DNA of 64,000 nt from Panicum virgatum (GCF_016808335.1 NC_053145.1:29833120-29897119); one strand, 5' to 3'. Numbered from the stretch's first letter, positions 10,872-22,687 are shown. Numbers and translations are program-made. Notes: generated by a model from the letters alone, not told the origin.

Positions 10872-11266
10872 TGTCGACGTCTCTCTCGAGGTGGTGGTGT
10901 AGATTGAAAAGTATGAGAGAATAGATCTACCCTACCCCTCTATTTATGTCCCGAAAAGACTTGGACGAGAAGTCCAAAATCTCTTCGGTTTTGGCATGCG
11001 AAATCTATAAGGCACAGGTTTGAAATTTCCTTATCTTGCACCTACCAAAAATTGAGACTGATTCGCACACGAGGAGGCTTAGGCCGGCCGGCCTAGGGGT
11101 GTTGGGCCGGCCGGCCAAGGGGGTTTTTCAGCCCCCTGGACTCCAACTTTTTTCGAGGTGCACACCAATAAATTAGAAGCCTATGTTTTACTCAAAGCTC
11201 GTCCAGAATAGAAATGAAAATAAAATCTAAAAGAGAATATTTACAAACTTACCTTGCTTAACGTCG
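10872..11266 (-). other. Spacer between Athila pol and extra ORF
   Basis: Non-coding. It contains the palindrome pair GGCCGGCCGGCC at 11082 and 11105 (23 bp apart), the same spacing as in the LTR and at 9111/9134. It may contain the promoter or splice acceptor for the extra ORF; nothing specific is recognisable. Confidence 0.55.
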
Positions 11267-14200
11267 TTAGGCTTGACGTTCCGGTTCCTCCTCCATGGTG
11301 TATATGTCGATGTAATGAAGGGGCACGACGTCGGGCTCCAAGAATACCTTTAGTCGCTATCCATTCACCACATATTGGTCGCCTTTCGCATCAATGATTG
11401 TCACCGCTCCCGTGGGTGAAACCGAGTGTACGACGTATGGTCCATCCCATTTGCTTTGCAATTTTCCTTTGCCAAAGAGTTTGAATCTTGAATTGTAGAG
11501 TAGGAACTTGTCTCCATCTTTGAATTCCTTGTTTTGTAATCGTTTGTCGTACCATCTCTTCATCCTTTCTTTGTAAATTGATGCACTATTGTACGCTTTC
11601 AATCTTAACTCCTCCAATTCACTTATTTGGATTCTCCTTTTAATTCCAGCGGCTTCCACATCAAAGTTCATTTCCTTCATTGCCCAATACGCCTTATGTT
11701 CTAGCTCAACCGGCAAGTGGCATGTTTTTCCATAAACAAATTGATAAGGAGTCATACCAATCGGGGTTTTATGTGCCGTACGATATGCCCATAGTGCATC
11801 ATCTAGTCTCTTCGACCAATCTTTTCCCCCTTTTACCACGGTCTTCTTTAAAATATCCTTCAATTGCTTGTTCGAAGTTTCTGCTTGTCCGTTTGTTTGG
11901 GGGTGATAAGCCGTGGACACTCTATGTTCAATTCCCAATTTCTTCAAGCATTTACCAAAGTCTTTGCCCGTGAAGTGTGTTCCTCCATCGCTTATCAAGA
12001 TTCTCGGTACGCCATATCGAGGGAAGATTACCGATTTAATCATGTGTATGGACTCCTCCGTTGATGCCTTCCGACATGGCATAGCTTCAACCCATTTCGA
12101 AACATAGTCCACCATCACCAATATATGCTCAAATCCATGTGAGTTCACAAATGGTCCCATGAAATCGATTCCCCAGACATCAAATAGATCTATTTGTAAA
12201 TTGTAGTTCAATGGCATGGCATTCCTTTGCGAGATATTCCCCGTCCTTTGGCATTCCGGACAAGTCGAAACGAATCTTTTCGCGTCTTCATGCATCTCGG
12301 GCCAATAGAATCCACTAGCCCATACCTTAGCTTGAGTTCTAAAATGCCCATAATGTCCTCCATATCCCGACGAGTGACACTTTCTTAGAACTTCTTCACG
12401 TTCCTCTCTCGGTATGTATCTTCTTAGGACTCCATCTTCTCCATATCTATATAAGTATGGTGGATCCCAATAGTATTTTCTTCTTTCCGTGATCACTCTT
12501 CTCTTTGCATTCTTGTCCAAGTGATCCAAGGGCATCCCTTTTATTGCTCTTATTATTTCATTCATCTAACTATCTTTGTCGAGAATTCTATATAGGTGAT
12601 CATCTCTCATTTGATCCTCGATAGGTTCTTTTCCATCGTCTCCTTGGTTCATCCTTGATAGGTGGTCGGCCACAACATTTTCTGCCCCTTTCTTGTCCCT
12701 TATCTCTACATCGAATTCTTGTAGCAATAGGATCCATCGAATCAAGCGTGGTTTAGCATCTTTCTTGGACAAGAGATACTTGATTGCCGCATGGTCGGTA
12801 TAAACTATCACCTTAGAGTTTACTATGTATGATCTGAATTTTTCGAAGGCGAATACCACGGCAAGCAATTCTTTCTCCGTTGTTGCATAATTAACTTGGG
12901 CTTCATTGAGAGTCTTGCTTGCGTAGTAGATAGCATTTACCTTCCCCTCTTTCCTTTGTCCAAGGATGGCTCCTACAGCGTAGTCGCTTGCATCGCACAT
13001 GATTTCAAAAGGTAGATTCCAATCCGGAGGTTGCATGATAGGAGCACTTATGAGGGATTGCTTGAGTGTTCGAAATGCGTGAAGACAATCACTATCGAAA
13101 ATGTATTCCACATCTTTTTGGAGAAGTTGTGTCAATGGCTTGGTGATTTTTGAAAAATCCTTTATGAACCTCCTATAGAATCCGGCATGACCGAGGAAGC
13201 TCCTCAAAGACTTGATGTCCGTAGGTGGTGGCAACTTCTCAACGGTTTCTATCTTTGCTCTGTCCACCTCTATCCCTCTCTCAGAGATAACATGACCGAG
13301 AACAATTCCTTCTTTCACCATGAAATGACACTTCTCCCAATTAAGCACAAGATCAACCTCTCCACACCTTTTAAGAACTTTCTCCAAATTTGCCAAGCAA
13401 TTTTCAAAGCTAGTACCATGCACCGAGAAATCATCCATGAATACCTCCATAATCTCTTCTATGAAATCTGAAAATATAGCCATCATGCACCTTTGAAAAG
13501 ATGCGGGCGCATTGCACAACCCAAAAGGCATCCTCCGATATGCAAAAGTTCCATACGGGCAAGTAAATGTGGTCTTATGTTGATCATCCGGATGAATAGG
13601 TATTTGGAAGAATCCCGAGTATCCGTCAAGGTAACAAAAGTGTGAATGCTTTGCCAACCTTTCTAGCATCTCGTCAATGAAAGGTAGTGGAAAATGATCC
13701 TTCCTCGTTGCCTTATTCAATTTTCTATAATCGATGCACATCCTCCATCCCGTGATGGTTCTTTGTGGTATCAATTGCTCCTTCTCATTTTTCACAACCG
13801 TGAGTCCTCCTTTCTTTGGAACGCAATGAACGGGGCTTACCCATTCACTATGTGGCACGGGGTATATTATTCCGGCATTCAACAATTTAATAACCTCCTT
13901 CTTCACCACATCACGCATAGCATGGCTCAACCTTCTTTGATGCTCTACGACCGGCTTGTATTGCTCCTCGAGTTGTATACGATGTGTGCAAAAAGCGGGG
14001 CTAATACCTTTCAATTCGTTAATCGAGTAGCCGATCACCTTTTTGTGCTTCTTCAATAAATTCAGCAACTTCTATGTCTCTTCCGGGCTCAATTCGTCGC
14101 TAATAATCACCGGAAAAGTCTTGCCATCTCCCAAAAATTCATATTTCAATCCCTTGGGTAGTGGCTTCATCTCAACATCGGGCGCACCGTCCTCTTCTTG

Positions 14201-16000
14201 ATCTAATACTCCAATGTCTTCAAATTTTTCTTCCTCCAAATTCCCGTGTTGCGGCTTCAATTCTTCCATTGTTTCCGCTAGTTCTCCATCTTAATCATCT
14301 TGAGCGTCTCCATTTTCCAAGGCGCGTTGGAGAGGATCCCTGAAAGAATCGATGGAACAAATACTCTCTACCTCTTCGTAATCAAGAGGTAGAGGTGAAG
14401 GAAAAGACGGTTTTGAATGAAATTCGAATGAGCGCTTCTCTCCATCTAGATCAAAAGTGACAATCCCTTTTCCAACATCTAGAACAGCATTTACTAATTT
14501 GAGAAAGGGTTTTCCAAGAATTATGCCTTCATGCTCATCATCACTAGCATTAATCACAAAAAAATCGGTAGGAATTTTTTTACCCGCTATAGCTACATTT
14601 AGATTTCTAAGCACTCCTAGCAGTTTGATTAATCTACCATCTCCCATGATCAATTTAATGATGGTGGCATCTAGGTTTGATGTTTCATTAAAAAGCTCAA
14701 CGTAAACCTTGGAACTTAGCACACTAACATGGGCGCCAACGTCACATAAAACATTGCAACATTCTATTCCTTCTATCATGCAATCAACACGAGGTGTGGG
14801 TGATGGGTTACCTTCGCCTTGATTGCTTCCAATCGCATATACTTGGGCTATGTGTGCGTAGGGTGACGATTCTGAGTTCACTCCTAGGGTCCTTTTGATC
14901 TCCAGCACTTCGTCCAAGTCAATCTCTTCCTCTTTTTCTTCAAAAAGTTTCCGAATAATATCACCGGCTGATTCCTTGCCAAATGTGTATCCCGTGTGAT
15001 TATCCGGCGGGAAGTCTTCAGCTATCACCTTCGCCATTCCTCGCTGATTTGGATGCGGTCTTGCTTTGTCGAACAATCTTCCGAAGTCAATTGGTATCCA
15101 ATCCATTTGCTCGAATTCCTTTAGCGATTTGGCGGTGCCCATGGTTCTTCCTTTCTTTTCCGGGTCGTCTTTTGTTGTACTCCGGATTGATGCTTCTTCA
15201 TTGTGGTTTGTCTCTATGACTTTTCCATGCTTCGGTTGTTCTTCCTTCACTTCCGATGCCTCGTTTCTGAAAATTCCAGCAAGCACCCGCACTTGAGTTT
15301 CTTCCTCGGAGCTTGCCAAACATCGTTTTTCCCAATCTCTTCGCATGGCCGCACCCTTGCTGATTTTTTGTAGGAGTTGGGCGGCTTCCGTGAGTGTTTT
15401 CTCCATGAGATCTCCTCCTGCACACATTTGGACAAACTGCATGCAGTCGGGGGTTAGGGAAAAGTAAAAGGTATGCAGGAGTACTTCACCAGAAAATCCG
15501 AGCTTCGGTCCTTGTTCAATCAATCCATTGAATCTATCCCATGCTTGATCTATCCCTTCTTCTTCTCCTTGCGTGAAGTTGATCACTTGCTTCCGAATAT
15601 GTTGAACCTTGCTTAACAGAAAGAACCGCTCGCAAAATTTCTTCATCAAGTCATCCCAATTTCCTTTTACCTCGAAGGATGCAAGTGCAAACCATCTTCT
15701 CGCTTGTTCTGCAAGTGAGTATGGGAAAAGATTCCATCTAAACCAAGCTAGCGGAACTCTGTCTTGTTGTACCGTGTTGCATAGCATTGTGAACCACTTG
15801 ATATGTCTATATGGATTGTCCGTCTCATCTCCTCTAAAGGGGTTTGCCGCCGCCATCTTGATGATTTGAGGCTTGATCTCATACTCGGTGGCTCGCAACA
15901 CCGAATCTGATTTTTGCATGTCGAAGTCCTCCGATCGCGGGCTTGCATAATCCCTTAGTGATTTTTCTCCTTCCTCCACGTGTTGAATGAGATGGCCCAT
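11267..16000 (-). pseudogene. gag-pol: Athila gag-pol polyprotein, one frame with four in-frame stops
   Basis: A single frame of 1578 codons runs from ATG 16000 to the natural TAA at 11267. Gag covers roughly residues 1-300 (PYRHIKWFTMLCNTV, WDDLMKKFCERFF). The protease region is near residue 420 (LCDVGAHVSVL), and RT starts near residue 650 with FMDDFSVHG. RNase H follows ([36 protein letters not shown]), then integrase with an HHCC finger ([17 protein letters not shown]) and DDE residues ([23 protein letters not shown]). The frame is interrupted only by TAA at 14291-14293 and TAG at 14072-14074, 12566-12568 and 11357-11359. I detect no frameshift over 4.7 kb. The conserved residues look intact apart from the stops. 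Either the element moved with help from a sister copy or the stops arose after insertion. Confidence 0.92.
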
Positions 16001-16107
16001 CTAGACAATCAAAACAAAAACAAAAACAAAATTTTTTCTAGAGAAAAAGGTTAGGTGTTAGTAACCAACAAAATTAATACAAAGTTAAACATAGCAAAAT
16101 CGGTTGT

Positions 16108-16125
16108 TCCCCGGCAACGGCGCCA
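16108..16125 (-). promoter_or_regulatory. Primer binding site of Athila element (tRNA-Asp)
   Basis: On the minus strand TGGCGCCGTTGCCGGGGA lies 8 bases inside the 5' LTR. It is complementary to the 3' end of tRNA-Asp, the usual Athila primer, and fixes the element's orientation. Confidence 0.88.
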
Positions 16126-16133
16126 GAAAAGCT

Positions 16134-17340
16134 TGTTGACGCTTCTTAAAGCGCCAATTTACATACCGCAAGCGCACGGATCGTGTATAGCTTTTCCCTT
16201 AGAGTATTCCCCCAAGATTTATCAATCCACGGAACAAGTGTATTACTATGCTTAACTAAGCACTAATGATGTTGGTAAAAGATCTATATTGAGTGTATGA
16301 GTGTGAAATAGATCTAATCTAACCAATCTAATCTAATCTAGACTAGTGAGCAATGATAGATGTGTGCACAAGATATGAAGAGCATTTATCCATAGGGTCT
16401 AGGATCACTAGAGATGTAATCGCCAAGCAACGAAGAACGGATCTAATCTACCAAAGGTGTGTTCCAAGATCAAAACCTTTCCCTCCCGCATACTGTCACT
16501 ACACGAGGATAATCGGTAACGAATCAACAAGAACACGATAGTTGATGTAATCTAAGTAAACCATGCAAGAGCAAAGCAAACTCAAAGCCAAGTCGCGAAC
16601 TATTAGGCATCAAAGCATCATCAACAAGAATCGTGATAGATCAATCTCATAAAGGATTCGGCAATTACAACTCAAGATCTCCTTACAACCCCATGAACAA
16701 ACGAGGACTTTACCCCATGAAGCTAAGCGAAGCGTAGTCGATCATGGTGACGAAATCTCCGGCAAGGGATGGATCCCTTGCTGTCCTCCAACTTGCAGCG
16801 GCGCCGAGGGACGATGAGGCCTCCGGTGTCGCCTTTCTCTTGTGTCTAACTCGAATGTATCTCTGGATGCTCTTCTCTGCGATCTCCGCGATCCCTCTAC
16901 GGTGCCTCTCTTTGACGGCGGCTTCGGGGTATTTATAGGCAGATATGGTCGGTGGTTTTGGTAAAACATAGATTACGGTTGACGCATACTTCGTGCTGAA
17001 GAAAACCAAGACCGATTGGGCTCCGAAAAGGGCTAGGCCGGCCGGCCCAAGGACTCCAGGCCGGCCGGCCTGGGCCTTTTCTGGCCCCTTTCGGTCCCAT
17101 CTTTTGTGTGTTGATTCTTCCTTTTATTCCTCATCTTAGCCCAGTTGTAACCATGCGTCAAAACATCTCCAAAAATGTCCCAATTCCTGTCAAAATGCAA
17201 CATGCTCCAAAATCCAGGACAAAATCGAAAATGGTCAAGTTCGGGTGCCAAGTGGCGGGTTAGTACATGAATCATCCCGAAGAATTTACCAAAACGACTC
17301 CTAATCATATAGTAAAATGGGTACTTAAGGAGCGCCAACA
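16134..17340 (-). repeat. Athila 5' LTR
   Basis: This is the partner of 7028-8234, 1207 bp. It carries the palindrome pair starting near 17037 and 17060. It contains the promoter for the element RNA on the minus strand. Confidence 0.95.
16930..16937 (-). promoter_or_regulatory. TATA box of Athila 5' LTR
   Basis: TATAAATA on the minus strand in CTGCCTATAAATACCCC, a plant core-promoter match in mid LTR. Confidence 0.65.
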
Positions 17341-17465
17341 CGGGACGTGGACGCCGGAATCAGATGAATTTGCGGCAAAGCTGGTCGAGGTCACCGGAAT
17401 GGCGGCTCAGACCGATATGGGGTCGATGGAAGCGACGAGGCGGAAGTGGCCGAGGAAGGTCCTAA

Positions 17466-17475
17466 TCTGATACCA
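17466..17475 (-). promoter_or_regulatory. Primer binding site of element 2 (tRNA-iMet)
   Basis: On the minus strand TGGTATCAGA follows the LTR end after a 2-base spacer. It matches the initiator tRNA-Met primer used by chromoviruses and many other plant LTR elements. Confidence 0.8.
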
Positions 17476-17477
17476 AC

Positions 17478-17767
17478 TGTAACAACCCGTGGCCGCTGGC
17501 GATCGCCGTGGCGTGAGCGGATCACAGCGAGCACACAGAGATAGGTAGAAGGGCGGGCGGCGGACCCTGAACCCCCCCTATTCGACTTGTTTCACAAGAA
17601 GCTGGTTCATAGTTTTCCAGTACAGAGGAACTCGGCCTTTAAGCGCGAGTCGTAGGACACCGACATCCCGGGTCCACAATTACAATAACATAAATGATAA
17701 ACGCTACTTGAAGCACACGTCGATGGCGCCCTGTGCATTTCCAGCCTTCTCCACTGTAGACGTTACA
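17478..17767 (-). repeat. 5' LTR of element 2
   Basis: Bounded by TGTAAC (17478) and GTTACA (17767), a perfect 6-bp terminal inverted pair. The inner end touches the PBS. It is about 290 bp long. The outer border is inferred from the inverted ends only, because the second LTR is not in the window. Confidence 0.65.
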
Positions 17768-18045
17768 CACCGATGCCCCCGCACGCCTCGAATCCAATGT
17801 CGCCACCGCAGGCCATCGAATCTGCCGTCGCCGCTGCCGAGTCGAGTAGCGTGGTCGTGTGGGCTGGGTTTGGGGCCGATGGGGAGGGGAGGTGCGGGGA
17901 GGGCGTGGGGTAATTAAACTGGCGGGTGGGCCATGGGCCACGCGGGTCGGATCGGAGGATGGTGTTGGTTGTTTGGTTGGTTTGGGTTGCTGGGTGTAGT
18001 ATACTATTCTACACATAAAATGTAAATTAGCACATATATATAGTA
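17768..18045. mobile_element. Right-end fragment of the GTGTAGAAT TIR family (copy C)
   Basis: The end reads CTGGGTGTAGTATACTATTCTACACAT, then TGTAAATTAGCACATATATA. It closely matches the termini of the two large elements at 33729-37280 and 37361-48154. The GC-rich stretch inside it resembles their subterminal zones. Element 2 inserted into this copy, and the remainder lies outside the window. Confidence 0.55.
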
Positions 18046-19272
18046 AGTCTGTTAGGTACTCTGAGTATGGTATAAGCTATTCCATGCCCGAGCCTCCTTC
18101 CGCACCCATTTTTCCCTCTACATCCGGTCCGCGCGGCCCGATTTGACTCGCCCCCACCACCCACACAACCACCCACGACACCCAGCTCCCTCCCACCCCC
18201 ACCCCCTTTCCCTCCCCGCGCCGCGGCAACTCCCTCGTCGTCGCCGCTCCCTCCTCTCCCAGCACCCCCAATCCCGTCGGCGACCCTCGTGTCGTCCCGG
18301 CGGTCATCGCCGCTCCTTCACCCCCCACACGCGCCCCCAATCCAGTGCCCCAACTCCCTCATCCCGGCGAATCTCGGCATCCGCGACCCGCGCGGCTCCT
18401 CGACCTGCGCCCCTACCACCGCTTCCCGCCTCCCGACGCGGGAAGCAGTAGCAGCGGCGAGCCCTCCCTTCCCTTCGTCCGCGGCGGCGGGCGGCGCATC
18501 TCAGCATCCGCGACCCGCGCACCTCCCCGACCTGCGCCTCCCACCGCGGGGAGCAGTGGCGGCGGGCGGAGCAGCAGCAGCTGCGCCGAGCAGGTGCACG
18601 AAGCAGCGGTGTTGGCGGTGGCGGAGCAGCGGCGTGCAGCCAGCGGGCGGGCAGCTGGCAGCGGGCTCCCGTACCGCCCCGACAACGACGTCCCCCTCCA
18701 TGAGCTGCGCGGCGGCATGGCGAGGGCCAGCCACATGCAGCGCGAAGCAGGTCCAGGCGGCCTAGCGCACGGGGGCAGCGAGCAGTGCGTGGCACGCGAG
18801 CGCAAGGAGCAGGACGGCACGCAGATGGTCTTGGCGCGGCGCCGTCCAGTTGCTCGCCCCGGCTACTCCCACGCCGTGACGGCGAGCAGCAGACGTCTGC
18901 GCCGGGTGCCGATTCCCGTCCTCCTGCTGTTCTGGTACTAGTCTCCTGCCGCACAGCGTCCTCGACTCACCCACCTCCGGCCACCCTGTAGAGACCCTGC
19001 GTGGATGGAGCCTTCCGGTGCGTCATTGTCTCCCATTCACTGCTTCCGTCGACTCGTTTTATGTATTTTGATTCCCTACATTTCAGTTTATGCAGTGATC
19101 AGTGGATAGCACGAATATTGAAATTTATTCCCAGGTTATAGTTATTGCTAGATTAGATATATGTTTTACGCATAATAATACGCTGCACAATTGACCTAAA
19201 GGCAAGATACCTTTAGTTCATTCCCAGATATTACTCAAACTTGCGTGGGTAGTAAAACTCTTACCTCCTTCC
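18046..19272. other. GC-rich low-copy sequence, no recognised gene
   Basis: 18100-18960 is very GC-rich and open on both strands because it lacks AT-rich stop codons, so I do not call a gene. It holds an internal near-repeat (CGGCATCCGCGACCCGCG near 18377 and a variant near 18505) and PPTP-rich frames. From about 19013 (GATGGAGCCTTCCGGTGCG) the base composition drops, as at an exon/intron border, and a host promoter plus first exon is one possibility. The GAG-only element D is inserted at its right end, and the sequence resumes at 23337. Confidence 0.35.
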
Positions 19273-19866
19273 TGTTGACGCAAATCTCGGTCAACACATG
19301 AACGCACTAAATCGTGCGGCGCGAGAAAGAGCTCGATGCAGCTCTCCCTGCGTGGAGCGGTCAGAACGGTCTAAGGAACCGGTCAGACCGGTCACCGGTG
19401 AGAATCGGCGACGGCCGACGAACGCGAACCCGGGAGGGACTCCGTCAGGGTAGGCACATGTAGGGTTGTTCTAGGATCGGCAGGCCACCTAGAACGTCTT
19501 CAAACATCACGGAGACGAAGGAAGAACAGCAGATGGGGTTGGAAAAGCTAGGGTTTGGAGAAGAGGATAAAAAGTAGAGTTTGTATTGATTTTTGTTCGA
19601 TTTATTTTCTAATCGGCCGTGACCCTTTATATTTATAGGGTGGGGTGGACTTATCCCGCAAGAAATCCTGTTTATAGATCTAAATCTATGAAAAACCCTA
19701 GTTGTACTCGGACTGGTCAGACCTACCGGTCAGACTAGTCGGACCTACCGGTCAGACCGGTCGGTCCCTGCCGGACAGGCCACAGTGCCTCGACCGGTCA
19801 AACCGCTCAGTCAGACCGCTCGGTCAGATCGGTCAGACCGGTTGGTGCCAATTTTAGCTGTCAACA
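19273..19866 (-). repeat. 3' LTR of element D
   Basis: Begins TGTTGACGCAAATCTCGG and ends GCTGTCAACA. It contains many CCGGTC(A/T)GACCGG-type dyads near 19381 and 19713-19850. It differs from the partner LTR by substitutions and several indels, mostly within the dyad-rich stretch. Confidence 0.92.
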
Positions 19867-19886
19867 TATGCCCCCCTGTTTTTTGG
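19867..19886 (-). promoter_or_regulatory. Polypurine tract of element D
   Basis: On the minus strand CCAAAAAACAGGGGGGCATA abuts the 3' LTR. Confidence 0.75.
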
Positions 19887-20004
19887 TAAAGCTTGCTTGC
19901 CAAAAAACATTCTTCTGAGCCAAAATTGTCTAAGGGCGATGATTAACACTACATCGGCCATTTTTTGTACTAAAGGTGATAAACAATTATCGGCCATATT
20001 TTGC

Positions 20005-22687
20005 TCAAGTCGATGTTGAAACAACTTGTTTGGGCCGCCACACCTTCTTCATTGTCGCTGACGTCTTTGGCACGGCCTCCACTTGTTGTTCCATTGCCTC
20101 CTTCTTGCGCATACGTTGCAGCCTTCGCTTCTGAGTATGTGACAAGCCTGAGGGACACCACCTCCGCTGTAAATACTTTGAATCTTGCTCCTTGCTCTTC
20201 TCATTCTCTTTGCTGCAATCAACATCTTGTTTGACTGGATTATTGCTAGCAACAATCGGTCTTTGTAGTAATGCATGATTTGGATACATATGAGGATATT
20301 GAATATAATATGATTGCATATGCATCCTACTATAATCCATAGGTGTATAAAAGTAAGGATACCAGCAATACCATGGAGCAATCGGTCCACTAGATGAAGT
20401 ATAATTACCTTGACTCGATTGCTCTTGATGTATTGACGATGATCCCGTATCCTTGACTTCGCTTGGTGGCCCCTTCTGTCTCTGAGCACTCCCTTCCTTC
20501 TCATATTTGGCCAAGAGTTCCTTAAAACTTGGCCTTGTCTTGATTTTGGAGGAGTTCCCAGATTTACTGGGTGCACCGGTCAGACCGGTCCCATGACCAG
20601 TCAAACCGGTCGAACCGGTCAGACCGCCGCTATGGCCGGTCAGACCGGTCGACTTGTTGTCGGCCTTCTTCTTCTTGTCTTGCCCCCCGAGTATTTTTGC
20701 GCCTTGAGAGGTCTGTATTGTCAGCTTCTTTTCAGGTCTTTCATCACCAATAACTACATTTTTCCCTTTTGTCGATTCGGCTTGACTTGGCCGAACTAAC
20801 ACTTTGGGATTATTCAATTCCAACATATGCACCGGGAAAGGATTCTGATCAATTTGCATATTAGGAATAACCAATCATCCTTCATTAATGGCCGATTGAA
20901 TTTTTCTACGTAACACATTGCAATCATTAGTGGCATGCGAGAAAGTATTATGAAATTTGCAATATGCTCGCCGCTTCAATTCTTCAAGCGGCGGTAATGT
21001 ATGTGACATCTTGATGTATCCAATCCTATATAACTCATCAAATATCCTCTCGCACTTGGATACATCAAAAGTAAATCGTTCATCTTGCCAATTTTTCTGA
21101 ATCGGCTTAAGAGCAGAACAAGTAAATGGTTTAGCTTGAGATAGCCAAGCAAACTCAGCAGCATACACATCATTAAACTCATCGTCCGAACAATTTGAAT
21201 TGCATTCTAAAGCATGCACACTAGAACGATGATGCATATGAGATTCTTGAGACTCTTTGCTTTGGCTTTCTATAGCCAAAGCTCTTTGATGCACCTGAGT
21301 AACAGTAAAGAAATCATAGCCCTCTAATCTTTCTTTAATATGAGAGCACAAGCCATTAAAAGCCAAATCAGCTAAATCCTTTTTCTGCAATATTCACACT
21401 AAAGCATCAGTTTTTTGTATCGCGGAATCGTCTTATATAATCATTGACAGATTCATCACGCGTTTGTCTAACCGATGTCAAGTGAGACAATTTAATCTCA
21501 TCATGCCCACAGAAAAAGTGCTCATGGAACTTCTGCTCTAATTGTTCCCATGAGCCAATAGAATTAGGTGCCAAAGATGAAAACCATGAGAAAGCGGTTC
21601 CAGTTAGAGATAAAGAAAATAAACGCATTTTCAACTCGTTTATTGAACCAGCTTCTCCTAATTGGGCAAGATACTGACTAATATGCTCAAAAGTACTCCT
21701 AGTATCTTTCCCACTGAATTTAACAAACTCAGGCAACCTAAAACCAGCAGGGTATGCAACCGAATCAGACGGAGTAGGATACGTCTTTTGGTATGTACGG
21801 GTTTTACTTCTAACATCCACTCCAAAACTTTCTCAAAGCAGATTAGCCAAATCATTCTTATAATCAGTAAGCATTTTATCGAAATTACTCGAAGAATTTG
21901 GCTGTGTGGATGTAGATACCTCACGCTGGTTTGGAACAAACTGACCGGATGGATCGGTCGGACCGGTCGGTACGATCGGTCGAACCGGTTGGGGGGAACC
22001 GGTCTGACCGGACTGATATACCGGTTTGACCGGTCTCTGCCGGTTTTGCCAACGCTGCACATATCGGTCGAACATCTCGTCGGAGATAGGACCGGTGTGT
22101 GGCACTGAATTCCTGGAGATTTCTGGTGGTGTGTACTGAACAATCTCGATTATTCGGCTAATGTTGGTTGAACCAGGAATACTCATAATAGGATCAGTGT
22201 ACGTGGGTGTAACAGTTTGATCACTGAAATAATTCATCGGCATCCCATATTGAGGTTGACTCGTAGGAGATGCTGCCGATGGTTGAGGAACATAAAATTC
22301 AGAAGTAGAAACAGATGGAGGTTCATCGGCTGATTCTGGTTTCTTACCAGCCGATTCCCTTTCCTTAGAGCTAAGCCAATTAACCCCATAAACATCACAC
22401 TCAGCTAGCAATTTCTAAATTTGTTCCATAGTAACACCAGAAGGTGAAGCAGTTGCAGCAGGTATTATCTCAGTAGATGCATCCGAGGAGGTAGAAGCGA
22501 AGTCGATCTCCTTGATCTTGGTGACTTTGCCGCGTCGATCGACCTTGATGCTCGCAAGCGCCGCTTGTAGATCTTCTTCATCGCGCTTCTTCTTGCGTTC
22601 CTCTAGTAGCAGACGGACGTCTTCTGGAAGATGCTCGTATGTCGAAGGGATGATGTTCTCCTTGTCGATTTCTGTGTTGGAGCCCAT
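20005..22687 (-). pseudogene. gag: Gag-like ORF of element D, four stops and one frameshift
   Basis: Starts at ATG 22687 (MGSNTEIDKENI). Order: an acidic/charged N-terminus; a Pro/Ser-rich segment with repeated VRPV/TGPT strings that are translations of the CCGGTC dyad; the gag domain (FRLPEFVKFSGKDTRSTFEH to LEQKFHEHFF, about 21740-21530); a YCKFHNTFSHATNDC finger of CX2HX4HX4C type; a segment with TGLTG repeats (the same dyad in another frame); and a basic tail ending at 20005. Breaks are TAG at 22415, TGA at 21833, 21407 and 20875, and a 1-base shift near 21385. All four stops are compatible with C-to-T change of CAG or CGA codons. The CHHC finger resembles those of Tat gags, suggesting a Tat element as helper. 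Confidence 0.8.

Larger units (their letters stand above)
7028..17340 (-). mobile_element. Complete Athila-lineage Ty3/gypsy element
   Basis: Two 1207-bp LTRs (7028-8234, 16134-17340) differ at about 10 positions by my reading (~0.8%), so this is a young insertion. Minus-strand order: 5' LTR, tRNA-Asp PBS, gag-pol in one frame, spacer, extra ORF, long spacer, polypurine tract, 3' LTR. Flanks are CGGGG (7023-7027) and CGGGA (17341-17345), a 5-bp target duplication with one mismatch. RT and integrase strings ([43 protein letters not shown]) are Athila-type. It sits inside the leader of element 2. Confidence 0.93.
3738..17767 (-). mobile_element. Chromovirus-like Ty3/gypsy element (element 2), split by two later insertions
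   Basis: The minus-strand parts are the 5' LTR (17478-17767), the PBS and leader (17341-17477 continuing at 6614-7027), gag (5381-6613) and pol up to RNase H (3738-5384). An Athila element (7028-17340) interrupts the leader and a Tat element interrupts RNase H at 3737/3738. Integrase and the 3' LTR must lie left of the window. The short ~290-bp LTR, the tRNA-iMet type PBS and RT strings such as RYSPFHKDEIE point to a Reina-like chromovirus, but the chromodomain region is not visible. Confidence 0.75.

Noticed and set aside
18143..18954. Overlapping long open frames on both strands (100-216 codons)
   Set aside because: The region is strongly GC-rich, so stops are rare in all frames. The translations are Pro/Ala/Arg-rich with no recognisable domain.
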